Positions 35,601 to 39,318 of a DNA stretch of 64,000 bases are shown here, one piece after another (the first letter of the stretch is position 1; each line of letters opens with the position of its first letter). The notes beneath the pieces were generated by a model. The model worked only from the letters and a program-made list of their open reading frames with translations, was not told the origin of the DNA and did no database searches. The position numbers were made by a program, and so were the translations under genes. Source of the DNA: Loripinus fragilis (lineage: Eukaryota; Mollusca; Bivalvia; Lucinida; Lucinidae); NCBI GenBank assembly GCA_964019695.1, contig OZ026530.1, positions 29,618,690 to 29,682,689 on the forward strand, in the 5' to 3' direction.

Positions 35601-38028
35601 CAATGTAAACCTCATCTGCGTTGGGAATCAATACTTTAGATTTTTAAGGATTTGTCTCCCTTTGAAAGGTACTTCACACTTTTTCATGGCTCCTGTAACT
35701 TTATAAAAGTCTGAAAAATAGCTTTAGTTAACTTGCTGCTGAGTAGCCACATTTGACATCTGCTGATAAACATTGCAAACTGTTTGAATCAAGATCACTA
35801 CCTGACAGATCTGGTCCTGATCTCGATCCAAACCGTTTGACACTCTGATAGTGTTTCTGAGAGAATTTAATGATGAAGTTAATTTTGAAAAGAGTCAGCA
35901 GCCGACAACAAAATAATGAAAAACTACCTAGCATGCAAAGAGTTACACCAACCCCAGTAAATTCTGAAATTTGCGACAATTTTTTCTGCAAATAGGGTTA
36001 GGTGTCTTCTGTGAGTTTGTCACTTTCCCATTGGTATCCTGGGTCAGGTGTGGTACTTGATTGTATGGATTCCTGATCTTTGCACCATTACTTACTTTTA
36101 AAAGACATATTTGCAACCTAAAAATTTGCGACAATGACATGATTTACCTTCATCAGTAAATGACAGAGTGATTTCACCACTCGCCAGGATTTTATTTTCG
36201 TGAAACTTTGCTTGCAGTGAAGTTTCGCAAAAATAAAACCCTCGTGTGGATTTAACTCTTTGCATGCGGGGTAATTTTTCATGCATTTTGTCGTCTGCTG
36301 ATTTTTTCAAAATCATCTTTTTCGAAAATTCTTTCAGGAATACCATCAGTGTCAATCAGTTTGGATCCAGATCAGGCCTGATATTTTGTCAGGCCTGGGT
36401 CCAAACTTATTGCAAGGGATATCAACAGACTTCTCTATTAGACAGAGTTAAAGTAGGTGTGGTTTTCGGAAAGATGAATCAGTTTCTTAATCTTATGCCT
36501 TGGCGATGTGATTTTTGCAGGTGTTATCCTACTTTTCTGGAAAACTTGAACAAAATGGCGGCCATCTGACCCCTCCAGAGGTTCTTGAAGTAATTAAACA
36601 GGGATCTGTACAGTTTAGAAGAGACCGGTTAAAGGTAGGCATTTTATGTTGAGACCATCACAATTCCTTTCATAACAGATAGAAATTAAATCTGAGCCAT
36701 AGAGTGCTTGCATGTATGGGTTTCAAATGCCAAAAATGATGTCAAATAAAAAAAAAAAGGCCATTTATGAATTTTGAACTTGATATTATAACATCGACAT
36801 GTCATGATGAGACTAACTACAGTAAGACCTCGAAAATTCAAACTCCAATTTTTCGAGATACTTGCTAATTTGAAATACAGTTTTGACAAAATGGATTCAG
36901 AGATTAGGGCCTATTTATGAACTATTTTTAAATACTATCAAATAAAAACAAATGTTTTGTGTGCAAAAAACACACACAAAACATATGTTTCACAGGAAAA
37001 AACTTAATAATAATCATTTCCAGCAATTTTGGGAAAAGGCCCCTGGCCAAAATTGGGAAAAAATGGTCAACTTAACATCAAAATTGGGAGAAATTAACGA
37101 CATAGAACATAACAAGGGTAGCAAAATATATCCTCGAAATAAAGTTATTATAGATTGTATTATGTCAAGAATACCACTTAAGCACAAGTGTTTAAGTATC
37201 ATTCTGATACGGGTCATTGTTTCTCATAAGTAGAAGTGGTCTCTAAAAAAAGTGAAAAAACAAACAAACTTTTCTTTATTGGGAAAAACAGACATAGTAT
37301 TGGGAAAAAGAAGGTGGCTATTTTCGATTGTGAATGGGGCCGAAATTGGGTCCCTAGGGAAGGGTAGAAAATCCTCTATTAGTACTGTTTCAACATAGGA
37401 AGATCCACCTCGACATGTCTCAAAAATTGTAGATTTGGACGTAAAGAATCAAACCATGCACTCAAACAATAGGCTTAAAATTACAAAATGCTTATCAGAA
37501 TAACAAACAGGGAAGACCCAGATCAGACTGCTTCTTTAGTCTTATCTGGGTCTGCACTGTTTGCCTAGGCCTTTTTGACAGGGAACTAGTGGGAGCGCAT
37601 CAGCTCAGTGGTAGAGTGCTTGACTCGAGACCGAGGGGAAGCGGGTTTTAGCCTCACAGGCGTCACTGTGGTGTGTCCTTGAGCAAGACACATTAATCCT
37701 AGCTTAGTACTGGTTCAACCAAGGAAGACCAGTCCCTACATAACTGAAAGATTGTTGATGGGACGTAAAGAATTAAATCAAACAAAAAAAACAAACAGGG
37801 AATTAGTGCTTAAGGTTTACCATAAGCGAGATATTGCCAAAGATTATTTCTTACAGAACTTTGGGTTTCTATATTTTCCAGAAATTTCCAGAGCTGAAGT
37901 TTAAATACGTGGAAGAAGAGTCTCCGGAAGAATTCTTTATTCCGTACATTTGGTCGCTCGTGTATCATTCATCAAATATGTATTTCAATGCATCAAAGAT
38001 TATACTGTTTTCATTAAGCTCTTCATGA
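5560..38028 (+). CDS. DYM: Dymeclin gene, 13 coding exons, 5' end outside the window
   Basis: Joined exons: 5560-5687, 10921-11005, 12381-12506, 13607-13740, 18069-18263, 22118-22299, 24935-25060, 26743-26856, 29497-29591, 30733-30853, 31920-32102, 36521-36634, 37882-38028. All introns are GT-AG and every phase matches, giving 1750 nt or about 582 residues plus stop. The product follows human dymeclin from its IFIWQTHNALFII segment to the C-terminus, with matches such as [76 protein letters not shown] and [18 protein letters not shown]. Dymeclin is a peripheral Golgi protein needed for Golgi organisation and secretory traffic; loss in humans causes Dyggve-Melchior-Clausen dysplasia. It is mostly helical, with no catalytic motif. 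About 95 N-terminal residues are missing here. Four exon borders carry tandem arrays of junction copies, and introns are loaded with repeats. I saw no clear polyadenylation signal. Confidence 0.93.
5613..6220 (+). repeat. Exon w1 donor array, left block: 90-bp unit x7
   Basis: Each unit holds about 75 nt of exon w1 (from GTAAATATATGGTTGAAC) plus about 15 nt of intron. Donor-like GTGAGT occurs at 5688, 5778, 5868, 5958 and 6138, and is mutated to GCGAGT at 6048. The seventh unit is cut at about 6220 by the element at 6221-8640 and resumes at 8641. The 90-bp period keeps frame, but every unit has TAG four bases into the intron part. Confidence 0.93.
6221..8640. mobile_element. 2.4-kb TIR element (copy 1) inserted in the DYM exon w1 array
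   Basis: The left end GTGCGTACATGAATTCAGTG and the right end, read on the minus strand from 8640 as GTCCATACAGAAATTCAGTG, form imperfect terminal inverted repeats of about 30 bp. A second copy starts at 56795 with the same left end and keeps the same internal order (TGTGCGGACTGATCGCACAA, then AATGCACCAGTCATTTGTAAC, then CAGACTGCGGGGA). The element sits inside one 90-bp unit of the DYM array, so it is younger than the amplification. Short ORFs inside match no transposase motif I recognise; it looks non-autonomous. I could not define a clean target duplication. Confidence 0.82.
7069..7348. mobile_element. 280-bp MITE nested in the 2.4-kb element
   Basis: The ends CATGGGCGGATCCAGA and (minus strand) TATGCGCGGATCCAGA form inverted repeats. 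The flanks GGCTATA at 7062-7068 and 7349-7355 are a 7-bp direct repeat. The paralogous element near 57875 has a single GGCTATA with nothing inserted, which is a natural empty site. Confidence 0.85.
8641..9115 (+). repeat. Exon w1 donor array, right block: 90-bp unit x6
   Basis: It begins with the second half of the interrupted seventh unit, whose donor is at 8654. Further donor-like sites lie at 8744, 8835, 8925 and 9105, with GCGAGT at 9015. One unit is 91 bp because of an extra T. After 9105 the sequence becomes ordinary intron. Together with the left block the array had 13 units. Confidence 0.93.
9383..9573. mobile_element. Foldback MITE FB-2 (copy 1)
   Basis: FB-2 is a palindrome-centred element. 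From the left it reads CAGG-CTTTAGTT, then CCAAAATATATGTTGTGGGTACTC, then the centre CTCAGTGAGACGGTTCTTTTG; the right arm is AAAACATATGTTAAAACTGA and the end is TTTATCTAACC. Other copies, whole or half, lie near 10651, 11519, 12518, 14390, 17916, 28764, 30257, 35518, 42126 and 51058. The outer ends begin CAGG, which would suit a hAT-derived MITE, but that is inference. Confidence 0.8.
9649..9841 (+). mobile_element. tRNA-derived SINE (copy 1)
   Basis: The head AAGTGGTAGAGTGCTTGACTC resembles a pol III A box region, and GGGTTTGAGCCTCACCG is a B box. The central segment is CTTTGAGCAAGACAT, then GCTTAGTACTGGTTCAACCC. The tail ends GGATGTAAAGAATCAAA with a CAAA-rich run. The family is about 205 bp when full length and is the commonest dispersed repeat here. 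The central CTTGAGCAAG block recalls conserved cores of metazoan SINE superfamilies; I cannot assign it by name. Confidence 0.85.
9842..10650. other. DYM intron sequence, no gene seen
   Basis: It holds a decayed inverted pair (ATAGAGGATCTTACACAAGTG near 9855, AAGTGTAAGATTCTG near 9946) and a fragment GAGAAAACCTGTCTTC near 10262 that is shared with the 2.4-kb elements. No exon-like match to dymeclin lies here. Confidence 0.5.
10651..10853. mobile_element. FB-2 foldback MITE (copy 2, full)
   Basis: The left end is CAGAACTTCAGTTAAGAGTG and the right end is TTATCTAAACCTG. The centre is CAATGAGATGGTTCTTTTGAG. It ends 67 bp before DYM exon w2. Confidence 0.8.
10921..11005 (+). CDS. DYM: DYM exon w2
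   Basis: The acceptor CTTGTATTTTATAG precedes it and the donor GTAAGT follows. It is phase 1 in and phase 2 out. It encodes [20 protein letters not shown] and then LVVDVPVL, aligning with the human stretch ending MQLITDIPLL. Confidence 0.88.
11041..11177 (+). mobile_element. SINE (5'-truncated, with internal loss)
   Basis: It starts at the B box TTTGAGCCTCACCGG and keeps the CTTGAGCAAGACAC core. It loses the segment around ACTGGTTCAACCC and ends GGGACGTAAAGCACC. Confidence 0.75.
11221..11420 (+). mobile_element. SINE (full length)
   Basis: It runs from GGGAGCGCAGTGGCTCAGTG to AATCAAATCAAACAAAA with intact A box and B box (GGTTCGAGCCTCAC). Confidence 0.88.
11421..11524 (+). mobile_element. 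SINE 3' half, abutting the previous copy
   Basis: It starts inside the core at TCCTTGAGCAAGACACATTA, directly after the tail of the copy at 11221. This suggests a truncated insertion into the A-rich tail or a partial tandem duplication. Confidence 0.8.
11519..11597. mobile_element. FB-2 half element
   Basis: Only one arm is present, from AACCATATGTTAAAAATGA to TTTATCTAAACC. Confidence 0.65.
11652..11852 (+). mobile_element. SINE (full length)
   Basis: It starts GGGGGAGCGCAGTGGCTCAG and ends CAAATCAAACAAAAA. The B box reads GGGTTCAAGCCTCAC. Confidence 0.88.
11890..12125. repeat. Dispersed element with hairpin core (copy 1, lacking a SINE)
   Basis: It runs from TTCATGAATATTCATG to AAAAGTGTTAAAAGGC. 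The core palindrome is GATCAGGCAGCTCTAGAGCT, then GCCTGATC. The paralogue at about 51800-52225 carries a SINE at the point corresponding to 11910, so this copy shows the pre-insertion state. Confidence 0.78.
12381..12506 (+). CDS. DYM: DYM exon w3
   Basis: The acceptor TTTCTCTGTTTCAG and the donor GTAGGT bound it. It is phase 2 in and phase 2 out. It encodes [20 protein letters not shown], then [20 protein letters not shown], matching human ISVEAISTMVVFLSCQLF. An FB-2 MITE begins 12 bp past the donor. Confidence 0.9.
12518..12679. mobile_element. FB-2 foldback MITE immediately after a DYM donor
   Basis: The left end CAGGACTTTAGTTAAGAG starts 11 bases after the first intron base, and the right end is TTATCTAAACCTG. 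The centre is partly deleted (AACCGTCTCACATTTG). Confidence 0.8.
12714..12867 (+). mobile_element. SINE (3'-truncated)
   Basis: The head and core are present and the copy ends at GACCTGTCCCGGCATAAATG, where the next SINE begins. The B box is damaged (GGGTTCTAGCCTGAC). Confidence 0.82.
12869..13084 (+). mobile_element. SINE (full length)
   Basis: It lies head to tail with the previous copy, starting GGTAGCGCAGTGGCTCAG. It has an extended CAAA tail and a B box of GGTTCCAGCCTCACC. Confidence 0.85.
13085..13606. other. End of DYM intron, no element recognised
   Basis: AT-rich intron with no tandem period. It ends in the acceptor CTAACATTTCAG. Confidence 0.5.
13607..13740 (+). CDS. DYM: DYM exon w4
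   Basis: The acceptor CTTCTAACATTTCAG and the donor GTAAGT bound it. It is phase 2 in and phase 1 out. It encodes [20 protein letters not shown] and then [15 protein letters not shown]. The first part is nearly the human LVKTLLYNFIRQEK. Confidence 0.93.
13768..14165. mobile_element. TIR repeat with TTGAAAAGTCCTTGAA motifs (copy 1)
   Basis: It starts AGGGTTCACACATGCTTG and contains many CTTGAAAAGT(C/A)CTTGAA pieces. A hairpin sits around GGTGCAGCATATGCTGCACC, inside a longer inverted pair ending in ATAAAATTGTTGT and ACAACAATTTTAT. The related copy at 26871-27283 has matching outer ends AGGGTTCA and TGAACCCT. Here the right end is less clear. Confidence 0.72.
14390..14493. mobile_element. FB-2 half element
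   Basis: It runs from CTCAATGAGACGGTTCTTTTG through AAACACATGTTTAAATTAATG to CCTTATCTGGACCTAGG. The left arm is missing. Confidence 0.7.
14494..17709. mobile_element. 3.2-kb element with perfect 16-bp TIRs, carrying a nested tandem-repeat element
   Basis: The ends CAGAGTTGATTCTAGG (14494) and CCTAGAATCAACTCTG (to 17709) are perfect inverted repeats. Inside, 15307-17612 is a different repeat family. The host element alone is about 0.9 kb and shows no transposase motif. A short inverted-repeat start of CAG suits hAT, but I see no matching target duplication. Confidence 0.75.
15307..17612. repeat. Repeat family starting GCTCACCAGAGCCGAAGG with an internal dimeric tandem array
   Basis: The start TTAGCTCACCAGAGCCGAAG and the GTCCGTCCGTGCGGCCGTCC tract mark a repeat I believe is widespread in bivalve genomes. 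From about 15569 it holds units beginning TTGTGACCACTCTAG at roughly 15569, 15744, 15904, 16083, 16243, 16421, 16578, 16754, 16921 and 17097. Spacing alternates between about 177 and 158, so the real period is a dimer near 337 bp (one half with CCGACCAGGGACTTATGAG, the other with TCGGCAAGATTCCATCAC). It ends near CATTGTGAGCGATCGTTGCC. Confidence 0.82.
17916..18037. mobile_element. FB-2 foldback MITE just upstream of DYM exon w5
   Basis: The centre AACCGTCTCAATGAGACGGT is a perfect palindrome. The right arm ends TATATCTAGACCTG, 31 bp before exon w5. The left arm is lost. Confidence 0.72.
18069..18263 (+). CDS. DYM: DYM exon w5
   Basis: The acceptor GTTTTCTTTTTCAG and the donor GTAGGG bound it. 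It is phase 1 in and phase 1 out. It encodes [20 protein letters not shown], then [19 protein letters not shown], then [14 protein letters not shown]. Human has LWTVFTLGG and SPLANQSLLLLLVLAN with NPYRQAIMSFKNTQ. Confidence 0.94.
18294..18490. mobile_element. FB-1 foldback MITE (inside duplication copy 1)
   Basis: The landmarks are GTCGTCTGCC, the palindrome CAGATCAGGCCCGACATTTT, then GTCGAGCCTGATTTGG, and CAGCAGCAGACGGCAAAA. Confidence 0.78.
18660..18850. mobile_element. FB-1 foldback MITE (inside duplication copy 2)
   Basis: It is the duplicate of the element at 18294, differing by scattered substitutions, and ends GTCAAAGAGTTAG. Confidence 0.78.
18853..19085. mobile_element. Foldback MITE FB-3 (single copy)
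   Basis: It has the landmarks TTAGTAGCCTATATTGCAAAC, the palindrome GATCAGACTGCTCC with GGAGCAATCTGATC, then TCTTCCATGATAAAA and ATGCAGCAGATGTAAAAAGC. The same order occurs near 39319-40310. Confidence 0.72.
19099..22117 (+). repeat. Exon w6 acceptor array: 115-bp unit, 19 decoy acceptors before the real one
   Basis: Each unit has about 34 nt of intron tail (ATATTCTCTCTTTATACAG) and about 81 nt of exon w6 head. Copies of the exon start lie at 19133, 19248, 19363, 19478, 19593, 19708, 19823, 19938, 20053, 20169, 20284, 20399, 20514, 20629, 20743, 20855, 20975, 21888 and 22003. Two have AAG instead of CAG (20743, 20855) and one has TAG (21888). None has a downstream donor, and reading on shifts frame because 115 is not a multiple of three. 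Units at 19478-19822 recur at 19823-20167 as a three-unit higher-order block. A hAT MITE splits the array at 21085. Confidence 0.94.
21085..21874. mobile_element. 790-bp hAT-type non-autonomous transposon
   Basis: The terminal inverted repeats are TAGGGGTGCAACGATA and TATCGTTGCACCCCTA. The flanks TCTCTTAA at 21077-21084 and 21875-21882 are an exact 8-bp target duplication, the hAT hallmark. Subterminal CGTATTGCGATA repeats are present. No transposase frame is seen. It lies in the intron part of one array unit, and removing it with one flank restores a normal unit. Confidence 0.93.
22118..22299 (+). CDS. DYM: DYM exon w6 (functional copy after the array)
   Basis: The acceptor TTTATATAG and the donor GTAAGA bound it. 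It is phase 1 in and phase 0 out. It encodes [40 protein letters not shown] and then [19 protein letters not shown]. This is the only unit that runs on into [13 protein letters not shown], matching human SDQATLLLYTLLHQN and ARTDMENL. Its acceptor ends TATAG rather than the TACAG of most decoys. Confidence 0.93.
22190..22680 (+). repeat. Duplicated 3' part of exon w6 with donor (379-bp unit)
   Basis: The piece from about 22569 to 22678 repeats the exon end ([17 protein letters not shown], then SRTNIDQL) and is followed by GTAAGA at 22679, like the real donor at 22300. The 379-bp unit includes a hairpin MITE (GATCAGCTGGCTTCTGAAGA, then AGCCAGCTGATC) at 22392-22455. It has no acceptor and is probably intronic. 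A further decayed piece of the unit's intron part lies near 23500-23935. Confidence 0.85.
22890..23480. repeat. Palindromic repeat, two copies in direct order
   Basis: Copies at about 22890-23075 and 23280-23480 each contain GGATAGAAAAATTC or a close variant, the centre CTCGGCAAGCCTC, and the opposite arm GATTTTTCTATCC. Arms end in AAGAATCCATTATT and ATGATAGATTCTTAT. Confidence 0.75.
23549..23620. repeat. Hairpin repeat copy (CAGCTGATCAGGATCCACAC)
   Basis: It resembles 22392-22455, with GATCAGCTGCTTTCTGAAAA facing GGCAGCTGATC. Confidence 0.7.
23955..24915. repeat. A/T-rich minisatellite, ~20-bp unit with ~263-bp higher-order period
   Basis: The unit is close to CCACAATTTTGCCATATTT. A marker pair, an ACACAATCGTGTCATATTT segment followed by an AGTTATG(T/C)CACATTTT segment, recurs at about 24304, 24566 and 24830, showing that a block of roughly 263 bp was copied. 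Because the unit avoids stops, ORFs of 60-180 codons open on both strands; they are low-complexity and I do not consider them genes. The array stops only about 20 bp before the acceptor of DYM exon w7. Confidence 0.92.
24935..25060 (+). CDS. DYM: DYM exon w7
   Basis: The acceptor GGTTCATTTCAG and the donor GTAAGT bound it. It is phase 0 on both sides and encodes 42 codons: [20 protein letters not shown], then [19 protein letters not shown]. Human has LEILYHVEERNSHHVYMALI, then ILLILTEDDGFN. Confidence 0.95.
25448..25612. mobile_element. Foldback MITE with TTTATTAAACTCGTTG arms
   Basis: TTGAATTTATTAAACTCGTT faces AACTCGTTTAATAAATTCAA, and GATAAAATGC faces GCATTTTATC, around the centre TCGGCAAGCCTCG. 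Outer ends are AGGATCTCACATTCATG and CATGTAAGATCCT. Confidence 0.78.
25978..26107 (+). mobile_element. Decayed SINE
   Basis: Only GTACTGGTTAATGG, GGCCCAGGAAAA and GACTGGGACATAAAGCA remain, with a CAAACAAACAAA tail. Confidence 0.55.
26140..26742 (+). repeat. Exon w8 acceptor array: 121-bp unit, five decoy acceptors
   Basis: Each unit has about 24 nt of intron (TTGTTTTTCCTGTCTTCCAG) and about 97 nt of exon head. Decoy exon starts lie at 26259, 26380, 26501 and 26622, and a diverged, shorter first one at 26165 after TTTATTCCAG. The unit at 26259 has an internal TAA (CTAATATAA). The rest read out of frame into the next unit, since 121 is 1 mod 3. None has a donor. Confidence 0.93.
26743..26856 (+). 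CDS. DYM: DYM exon w8 (functional copy)
   Basis: The acceptor CTGTCTTCTAG (TAG, while the decoys have CAG) and the donor GTAGGT bound it. It is phase 0 on both sides with 38 codons. It encodes [20 protein letters not shown], then [18 protein letters not shown]; human has SERVLTEISLGSLLILVV, then IRTIQYNMTRTR. Only this unit continues into ISRMR and a donor. Confidence 0.94.
26871..27283. mobile_element. TIR repeat with CTTGAAAAGT motifs (copy 2), 14 bp past the exon w8 donor
   Basis: The ends AGGGTTCACACATGCTTG and TTTGTATGAACCCT are short inverted repeats. An inner inverted pair AAATTGTTGTGTCTTTGG and CAAAGACACAACAATTT matches the layout of the copy at 13768. Confidence 0.78.
27331..28705. 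repeat. Repeat family starting TATACCCCCCGCAAAC with internal tandem units
   Basis: It begins with a TACCCCCCGCAAACTTTG head and a GTCCGTCTGTATGTCCGTGC tract. A 255-bp block starting near GTAACGTTTTG is present at about 27412 and 27667. Then units of about 190-250 bp beginning GGGCCGATCAACTCCTACCA recur near 27614, 27869, 28109, 28302 and 28492. The head resembles a repeat I associate with bivalve genomes. Confidence 0.8.
28764..28865. mobile_element. FB-2 core palindrome
   Basis: AAAACATATTTTTTGGTACTC faces GAGTACTACAAAATATGTTT with a shortened centre (AAAATTTTGAG). Confidence 0.65.
28913..29097 (+). mobile_element. SINE (diverged)
   Basis: It starts GGGGAGCACAGTGGCTCAG. The B box is degraded and the tail is GGGACATAAAGCATCAAG. 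Confidence 0.75.
29497..29591 (+). CDS. DYM: DYM exon w9
   Basis: The acceptor is a long T tract ending TTTTCAG and the donor is GTAAGT. It is phase 0 in and phase 2 out. It encodes [20 protein letters not shown], then [11 protein letters not shown]. Human has [19 protein letters not shown]. Confidence 0.96.
29567..29885 (+). repeat. 41-bp tandem duplication of the exon w9 donor region, split by a MITE
   Basis: CTTATGTATCACA at 29567 recurs at 29608. The second copy resumes after the MITE as GTATCACAAAGATTAG with donor GTAAGT at 29878 and the same following bases (AACTGACACC against CATTAACACC). It thus creates a second 5' splice site. Confidence 0.88.
29621..29861. mobile_element. 241-bp MITE with 8-bp target duplication
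   Basis: The ends CATGGGTGAAAGTTTTCAGG and (minus strand) ATGGGTGAAAGTGCAAAATT form inverted repeats. GTATCACA flanks both sides (29613-29620, 29862-29869). A hairpin GAGGCTGACTTTC, then GAAAGTCAGCCTC lies inside. Confidence 0.88.
30257..30435. mobile_element. FB-2 foldback MITE
   Basis: It starts CTAGGACTCCAGATAAGAG with arms ACCAAAACATATGTTGTGGG and ACCCAAAACACATGTTTAAA. The centre ATCGTCTCGATGAGACGAT is a perfect palindrome. Confidence 0.78.
30733..30853 (+). CDS. DYM: DYM exon w10
   Basis: The acceptor TTTTGCTTTTCAG precedes it. The donor GTAATT is weak but is fixed by phase and homology. It is phase 2 in and phase 0 out. It encodes [19 protein letters not shown], then an acidic Gln/Glu-rich variable stretch ending EQDY; human has LFSLLSKKHNKVLEQATQ and then PDY. 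Confidence 0.87.
30854..31919. other. DYM intron, nothing recognised
   Basis: No tandem period and no known element ends were found. An open frame of 67 codons near 31053 has no recognisable similarity. Confidence 0.5.
31920..32102 (+). CDS. DYM: DYM exon w11 (first unit of the donor array)
   Basis: The acceptor ACTTTATTTTCAG and the donor GTAAGT bound it. It is phase 0 on both sides with 61 codons. It encodes [39 protein letters not shown], then [20 protein letters not shown]. Human has [20 protein letters not shown] and [17 protein letters not shown], then FRTHPSFQDI. Only this unit has the acceptor and the first 17 codons. Confidence 0.96.
31971..35010 (+). repeat. Exon w11 donor array: 145-bp unit x21
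   Basis: Each unit has about 130 nt of exon tail and about 15 nt of intron (GTAAGTGAATCGGTT). Donor positions are 32103 (real), then 32248, 32392, 32539, 32684, 32829, 32974, 33119, 33264, 33409, 33554, 33699, 33843, 33988, 34133, 34278, 34423, 34568, 34713, 34858 and about 35005. Variants include GTAAAT (32829, 34133), GTTAGT (33988) and a destroyed site TTAAGT (34713). Shared variants show that units 32539-33264 were copied as a block of about nine units (1304 bp) to 33843-34568. Reading past any donor soon reaches TAA. Confidence 0.95.
35011..35420. mobile_element. Element with AGGGAGAAGTGAC and TTCTCCCTTGGGCCC ends
   Basis: It begins right at the end of the array with GGTTCCAGCTGGGCCC and several GGGAGAAGT motifs. 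It ends with the opposite ACTTCTCCCTTGGGCCC and a GCGAAACTTCGGCCCCTAGG segment. It looks like a small TIR element, but its borders are approximate. Confidence 0.55.
35518..35586. mobile_element. FB-2 half element
   Basis: It keeps TTATTTTCTTATCCATCAAT and TTTTGGGTGCTCAAAAGAAC, then breaks off. Confidence 0.6.
35727..35945. mobile_element. FB-1 foldback MITE
   Basis: It runs from TTAACTTGCTGCTGAGTAGC to CTAGCATGCAAAGAGTTA, with a GAGTCAGCAGCCGAC subterminal motif. The central palindrome is interrupted. Confidence 0.75.
36252..36451. mobile_element. FB-1 foldback MITE
   Basis: It begins TAACTCTTTGCATGCGGGG and GTCGTCTGCTGA, has a central CAGGCCTGATATTTTGTCAG, then GCCTG, and ends ACAGAGTTA. 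It ends 69 bp before exon w12. Confidence 0.8.
36521..36634 (+). CDS. DYM: DYM exon w12
   Basis: The acceptor GATTTTTGCAG and the donor GTAGGC bound it. It is phase 0 on both sides with 38 codons. It encodes [11 protein letters not shown], then [20 protein letters not shown], then RLK. Human has ISFFSSRLLQ and ERVLEIIKQGV with DRLK. Confidence 0.93.
36635..37374. other. DYM intron, little recognised
   Basis: It contains one short palindrome AACAAATGTTTTGTGTGC facing ACACACAAAACATATGTTT (36948-36988), an FB-2-like core. Nothing else is supported. Confidence 0.45.
37375..37468 (+). mobile_element. SINE 3' fragment
   Basis: It runs from TTAGTACTGTTTCAAC to GGACGTAAAGAATCAAACC. The head is absent. 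Confidence 0.65.
37589..37796 (+). mobile_element. SINE (full length)
   Basis: It starts GTGGGAGCGCATCAGCTCAG. The B box is altered (GGGTTTTAGCCTCAC) and the tail is rich in CAAA. It lies between an intronic hairpin (37508-37565, GATCAGACTGCTTC) and exon w13. Confidence 0.85.
37882..38028 (+). CDS. DYM: DYM exon w13 (terminal, with stop)
   Basis: The acceptor TATATTTTCCAG precedes it. It encodes [40 protein letters not shown], then ILFSLSSS and a TGA stop at 38026-38028. Human ends [30 protein letters not shown] and then a short variable tail. The 3' untranslated region starts here. No AATAAA is seen before the repeat at 38064. Confidence 0.95.
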   Translation, partial: KFPELKFKYVEEESPEEFFIPYIWSLVYHSSNMYFNASKIILFSLSSS

Positions 38029-38063
38029 TAGTGAGAAACCAACATTACAGTGAGACTTATTGT

Positions 38064-38308
38064 TTAACACTGCATGCTGGGTAATTTTTGCTGTCGTCTG
38101 CTGACTTTTTTCAAAATAACTTTTTCAAAAAATTCATTCAGGAACACAATCAGTATGTCAAACAGTTTGGACCCAGATCAGGACCGACAGAATGTCGTTT
38201 GGACCCAGATCAGGACCGACAGAATGTCGGTCTTGATCTGGGTCCAAACTGTTTGCAATGGTTATCAGCAGACGTTAAAAGTTGCTGCTAGCAAGGGAAG
38301 AGTTAAAT
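38064..38308. mobile_element. FB-1 foldback MITE (duplication copy 1)
   Basis: The palindrome centre is enlarged: GGACCCAGATCAGGACCGAC occurs twice before the opposite arm GTCGGTCTTGATCTGGGTCC. Confidence 0.82.
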
Positions 38309-38481
38309 TTTATCTAAAGAAATTTGATCTTTTAAATTAATTGTAGGAGAATTCCTCATACAAGGTATTTGGTCACTCTTATATCATTCATCGAATATGT
38401 ATTTCAATGCATCAAAGATTATACTGTTCTCATTAAGCTCATCATGATAGTGAAAAATCAACATTACAGTGAGACTTGTTG

Positions 38482-38697
38482 TTAACTCTTTGCATGCTGG
38501 GTAATTTTTGCTGTCGTCTGCTGACTTTTTTCAAAATTGACTTTTTCAAAAACCTCTTTCAGGAACACTATCAGTGTAACAAACAGTTTGGATCTAGATC
38601 AGGACCGACATTCTGTCAGTCCTGATCTGGGTCCAAACTATTTGCAAAGGTTATCAGCAGATGTTAAAAGTTGCCGTTAGCAAGGAAAGAGTTAAAA
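38482..38697. mobile_element. FB-1 foldback MITE (duplication copy 2, best preserved)
   Basis: It runs from TTAACTCTTTGCATGCTGGG to GGAAAGAGTTAA. The arms GGATCTAGATCAGGACCGAC and GTCAGTCCTGATCTGGGTCC flank a short loop. Confidence 0.85.
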
Positions 38698-38740
38698 TTT
38701 TATTTAAAGAAGTTAACTTCTCTGGAAAAAATCTGTATTC

Positions 38741-39318
38741 AAAATTTTCATTTGGGGAAGTAAATCGTCTCAGATATATTATGGAATATACGGTCGGAAA
38801 TGTAGTGAAGTGTAACCTTATAAATTTGATTAGTGGCGGTATATCAGATGTTATACCACCCAAAATGAAAAATTTGAATATGGTAATCCCCATTCTAATG
38901 AAAATTTTGTACTTGTTTACTATTAAAATCTTTGTTTTGTCTCAAACTTGCGTGCTGCAAGCCACTGAAGGCTGTGTGTTGTCCAATGAAGTACGTCTTA
39001 ATTAATGACTTTAAACTTTTTCAACAGTGTATCGCGGATATTCTTGCATAATCAACATCAGTGTAGTTCGGTTTTAATGTATAGTTTTTTTTTAAATTGA
39101 ACATTCTATATTCTACCAGACTTACACTGTGTGTAAAGTCTGTGTAGTGGAGTCTGATGAGACCCATCTGAGTATTCACTGATGTTCTAGGTACTAAAAT
39201 TTTGTCGTTTGAAATCGTTCTTTAAGATTTTACCATATTTCATTAAGTTTTTCATGATTGTGTGAAATCAGCATTTAAGTGTGAATCATTTCATTTATAT
39301 CATAAAGGGAATTAAACA
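38741..39318. other. Non-coding, nothing recognised
   Basis: A 114-codon open frame spans 38661-39005, but its start lies in the MITE copy and the rest has no similarity I can name. Confidence 0.45.

Larger units (their letters stand above)
37930..38740 (+). repeat. Tandem duplication of ~419 bp: end of DYM terminal exon plus FB-1 MITE
   Basis: Copy 1 starts at GAATTCTTTATTCC (37930, inside the exon) and copy 2 at GAATTCCTCATAC (38349). Copy 2 repeats the codons for [19 protein letters not shown] and the stop, then the 3' flank and an FB-1 element. In copy 2 the Trp and following codons are preceded by TTAATTGTAG, an acceptor-like AG. Confidence 0.85.
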
